Below, in pieces: positions 61,710-64,000 of a stretch of 64,000 nucleotides of DNA. How positions within the stretch are numbered: position 1 is the stretch's first letter; each line of letters starts with the position of its first letter. The stretch is from Anabaena sp. UHCC 0204 (GTDB taxonomy: Bacteria > Cyanobacteriota > Cyanobacteriia > Cyanobacteriales > Nostocaceae), in contig NZ_VIKW01000001.1 in the NCBI RefSeq assembly GCF_009711975.1, forward strand, positions 168,824 through 232,823, in the 5' to 3' direction. The position numbers and the translations under genes are program-made. The notes beneath the pieces were generated by a model. That model was given only the letters and a program-made list of their open reading frames with translations, was not told the DNA's origin and made no database searches.

Positions 61710-61757
61710 ACTGAATGCTTCGCCCTTACACTTACACCGAATGCTAGTCAAGATTAA

Positions 61758-62522
61758 CTATTTTTTTGGTGAATTTGGAACTAGAGAACGAATAAAGTCT
61801 ATTGACTCCCGTGATGGAAACAAGAAGATTTTACTAGTGCTGGGATCATTGCTGCTATTGAGTGTGTCAATCACTCCATACAAATCTACTACCTGAATTT
61901 CTGTATTTGCAGCTTCTTGTGGTTTTGCTTTTTTGAAGGCTTCTAAAAGAGCAACTGCTTGTTCTTTTTCAAAATAGAAAGGAATAAAACGCTCATTTCC
62001 TTGGGGAATTGTCAAATAGCTATTCCCTTGTTTAAATTTCGGCACAAATAAAGGAATACCATTAAATTGCTGACCTGGTTTACCACCAGAAGTCAAAATA
62101 GTTCTAGCCGAATCAACCTGTTGTTTTGCAGGGACTAAGGTAAAAACTACCCCAGAATCTTTTTTCTTGTTATTTTCTACTACTAATTTATAGTAATCTG
62201 CCAAAGAAACAGGTCTAACTTGGATAGTGCTTGCTAATTGGGGATTTTCTTTTTTCAGCCGCCCATCTAGGAAACCTTGAGCATCTTTTTTACTAATAAA
62301 AAAGCCTATTTGGGAAATAGTCTTAGATTCATTTTTTCTGGAGATAACTACAAATTCTCCTTTAGGATTTGTCAGGGTAAAAACAGGTACTTCCTGTAAA
62401 GTTTTTACCACTTGCTCCTGTGGTAAAGCTATTGCTTGCAGATTATTCATACCCGAAATTCCTGCAAACATTACACTTCCTGCAAGACCTAATGTTACGC
62501 CCCAACGTACTAATAATTTCAT
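61758..62522 (-). CDS. Tic22-family protein
   Basis: 254 residues with a signal peptide (LLVRWGVTLGLAGSVMFAGI, cleavage about 32). The mature part has two related halves (VPVFTLTNPKGEFVVI...IGFFISKKDAQGFL and IPLFVPKFKQGN...IPFYFEKEQAVALLEAF), the Tic22 layout. Plastid Tic22 is an intermembrane-space import component; the cyanobacterial homologue is periplasmic or thylakoid-associated and has been linked to outer-membrane biogenesis. Upstream of prmC, same direction, with a repeat between. Confidence 0.9.
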   Translation of the reverse strand: MKLLVRWGVTLGLAGSVMFAGISGMNNLQAIALPQEQVVKTLQEVPVFTLTNPKGEFVVISRKNESKTISQIGFFISKKDAQGFLDGRLKKENPQLASTIQVRPVSLADYYKLVVENNKKKDSGVVFTLVPAKQQVDSARTILTSGGKPGQQFNGIPLFVPKFKQGNSYLTIPQGNERFIPFYFEKEQAVALLEAFKKAKPQEAANTEIQVVDLYGVIDTLNSSNDPSTSKIFLFPSRESIDFIRSLVPNSPKK

Positions 62523-63020
62523 AATTACTCCTCGTGTCGCTAATTTAATTAATGCCCGTAACTAGACAAATTGTGAGATTTATGGACTAATAGCTGGTTT
62601 TAGTTATATAGCAATCCATTGAATTTTTGAAAAACGGATGGTAGCTATTTAGGATCAACTATCAATTGTCAAAATGCAGTTTTTTCAATTCTTTTGGTAG
62701 TGATGATATTATCGCCTCTAAAAACTGAATATACCCATTAAAGTTATTTTATTTTTATTTTTGCTTTGATCGTCATTTTCATTACCCCACCTAAAAGCCT
62801 GAAAATCCCATTATATGGCCGTCCCTAGTACGGTGAGGACATCAAAGATGATGAAACTCTATCCACAAGAGGGTTTTACTCCAGCAATTCTGACTCTTGC
62901 TATATGTCTTCTCCCTGGAGAAGACATATCCTGATATTTTGAAATTGAATTCTATCTTAATGACGCTCTAATTAAATTTAACGTTCCAATAACTTTGCAT
63001 CTCCAATAGCTACGTCATTT
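62523..63020. other. Intergenic region with a perfect 28-bp palindrome
   Basis: About 500 bp between two minus-strand genes. Only a hairpin at 62902-62929 stands out; a short frame at 62848 is not supported. The Tic22 promoter should lie near 62530-62650. Confidence 0.5.
62902..62929. terminator. Perfect hairpin, possible terminator of the Hsp70-like gene
   Basis: ATATGTCTTCTCC and GGAGAAGACATAT pair over 13 bp with a two-base loop, about 90 bp downstream of the minus-strand gene at 63021. It has no clear T-run, so it may be a protein-binding palindrome instead. Confidence 0.5.
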
Positions 63021-64000
63021 TTAGAAAGAAACAGGTTGACTTGGCAACAGATAACTATATGGTTCTTCTAGGGATTGAACGGTACTAGATTTAATGGCAT
63101 CTAAATAACGTAGTAATAACTGGACTTGTTGAGAATTGGGACGATAGGAGAGATTACCTTGTTTTTCAAATAGGGGTGAAGAAACTGTACCTGCTGTGAG
63201 TGGCGCGATCGCTTTGTAGTCAGGATTTTCTTGGGAATTATGGGTAAGCCAAAGGTAATCTGAAGCCGCAGGAATTAAACCTGGTGGTAGTTCACCTTCC
63301 AAGAAAGCTAATAATCGCTGTTGGCAGATGCGGGTATTAATACCACGACTTTCAAATAATTGCAAGACTTCACCAAAGGATAGAGAACGGTTAGGTAATA
63401 ATTTCAACAGTTCCCAAAAGAGGAAATAATCTGTGTATTGTTGTTTAGGTATGTCTAAAACTTGGGAATGCAAAGGTAACATAGTTAAACCTAATGCTAC
63501 TCGACTACAATTGGGAGCGCCATTTTCACCAAGATATAAATCTTGAATAATCTTGGCGTTCGGCAGTTTTTGGCGTAACCAACGGTTAATAGTGCCGACT
63601 GAAGCCACACCACCGCTAAGGACTGCTTGATTAATCGCTTCGGTGGGAATACCACGGGCTACTAATAATTTATTGAGTTCTCGATTTAGACGACGGACAA
63701 AGGGGACAAAAACTTGACTTTCTAAATCTCGGCGTTGTAGTACCCAACGTTGATCAGCGAATTCTAGAGTAAAGGTTTCTTGATGCTGGAGAATCAACTT
63801 CAAAGCTAAAGCAGCATCTAATAAAGCTTGTCCTAGAAGAGAACTTTCTAGACGTTGTTGGAGACGAATACGGGCTTGTGTATCTGGTTCTCCCACTTTA
63901 GGTAGTGTCAAAGCTTCCAATCCTAAACTAGAAAATTGCATTTGGTCTAAACCAGGAATTGAAGGTTGCCAATGCCAAGGATTAGTATTAGCAGATTCAT
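63021..64000 (-). CDS. Hsp70/actin-fold ATPase-like protein, C-terminal part, cut by window edge
   Basis: The frame is open from the stop at 63021 to the window end; the Met at 63941 is internal because the upstream codons (ANTNPWHWQPSIPG) read on without a stop. VLSGGVASVGTINRWLRQKL and GENGAPNCSRVALGLTML match the phosphate-2/adenosine region of Hsp70/actin-fold ATPases. The C-terminal 120 residues are unlike the DnaK substrate domain. Cyanobacteria carry such divergent Hsp70-like proteins of unknown role. Confidence 0.7.
   Translation of the reverse strand, partial: ESANTNPWHWQPSIPGLDQMQFSSLGLEALTLPKVGEPDTQARIRLQQRLESSLLGQALLDAALALKLILQHQETFTLEFADQRWVLQRRDLESQVFVPFVRRLNRELNKLLVARGIPTEAINQAVLSGGVASVGTINRWLRQKLPNAKIIQDLYLGENGAPNCSRVALGLTMLPLHSQVLDIPKQQYTDYFLFWELLKLLPNRSLSFGEVLQLFESRGINTRICQQRLLAFLEGELPPGLIPAASDYLWLTHNSQENPDYKAIAPLTAGTVSSPLFEKQGNLSYRPNSQQVQLLLRYLDAIKSSTVQSLEEPYSYLLPSQPVSF

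Noticed and set aside
61596-61751. 52-codon N-terminal extension of prmC
   Set aside because: Encoded by a dispersed palindromic repeat and a GAAGGAGTC tract. PrmC homologues begin near the Met at 61595.
62848-62934. 28-codon frame starting MMKLYPQEGF
   Set aside because: Very short, no clear ribosome site, and its 3' half is the perfect palindrome at 62902-62929.
1-64000. tRNA, rRNA, tmRNA or RNase P genes
   Set aside because: No cloverleaf with a GTTCRANYC-type T-arm or rRNA signature noticed in any intergenic region. A covariance-model scan would be decisive and could not be run.

Overview
The window reads as chromosome of a filamentous, probably heterocyst-type cyanobacterium (Nostocales). 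The evidence is oxygenic photosynthesis genes (psaX, ndhB, bciB, a PSI accumulation factor), a desC-desA-desB desaturase cluster, a Tic22 homologue, very frequent HIP1 octamers (GCGATCGC), and many short tandem heptamer tracts of the STRR kind (TTGTCAA, TTGGTGA, GGGAACA, CAACTGA units). I see no tRNA, rRNA or intact insertion sequence. I did not try to fix the genus.

Layout. 0-5.2 kb, minus strand: start of a 7TM-HD phosphohydrolase (cut by the window edge), a degenerate ADP-ribosylglycohydrolase-like gene, aroQ overlapping a 46-residue ORF, and topA. 5.6-15 kb: an RRM RNA-binding protein, a decayed IS200/IS605-like remnant, ndhB, three signal-transduction genes, lipA, psaX and a LivH-type permease. 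15-24 kb: larE, a secreted SGNH hydrolase, a cyclase-family protein lacking key metal ligands, trxA, then a 29-repeat CRISPR array with its own leader and promoter but no cas genes, and a nitroreductase. 24-29 kb: two DUF2231 membrane proteins followed by ctaC-ctaD-ctaE. The subunit II has lost the CuA ligands and subunit I has YSHPAV, so this is the alternative (quinol-type, ARTO/cox3-like) oxidase. 29-31.7 kb: an AT-rich minus-strand cassette of an AAA/ABC ATPase overlapping a DUF4435/TOPRIM-like gene, the architecture of PARIS (AriA/AriB) anti-phage systems, followed by two small toxin-antitoxin-like ORFs.

31.8-48 kb is mostly housekeeping: ilvA, a PPOX-type flavoprotein, an alpha/beta hydrolase, an FTR1 iron permease, aroE, a large single-pass protein, a SucC/SucD-like pair whose alpha subunit lacks the phospho-histidine, a TPR protein, a thioredoxin-fold PSI factor, murT without a neighbouring gatD, and a metal-binding lipoprotein. 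48-51.5 kb holds desB, desA and desC. 51.5-64 kb: a PLP enzyme, a GxxExxY gene enclosed in a perfect 28-bp inverted repeat, bciB, a PEP-CTERM protein, a HigB-like toxin fragment, an LD-carboxypeptidase, a pentapeptide protein, a DUF1838 protein, an intact ADP-ribosylglycohydrolase, prmC, Tic22 and the 3' part of an Hsp70-like gene.

Dispersed repeats are the second theme. At least seven families fill the gaps between genes: a 109-bp MITE in two copies, a GAAGCATTCGG palindrome, a GTCTGAATCAGGATT element, a CGCAAAGRCGCAAAGG element, a cloverleaf-forming element, a GCCAAAAAATTC block and STRRs. They even occupy every junction of the oxidase operon. All functional assignments come from reading motifs by eye; no database search was run.
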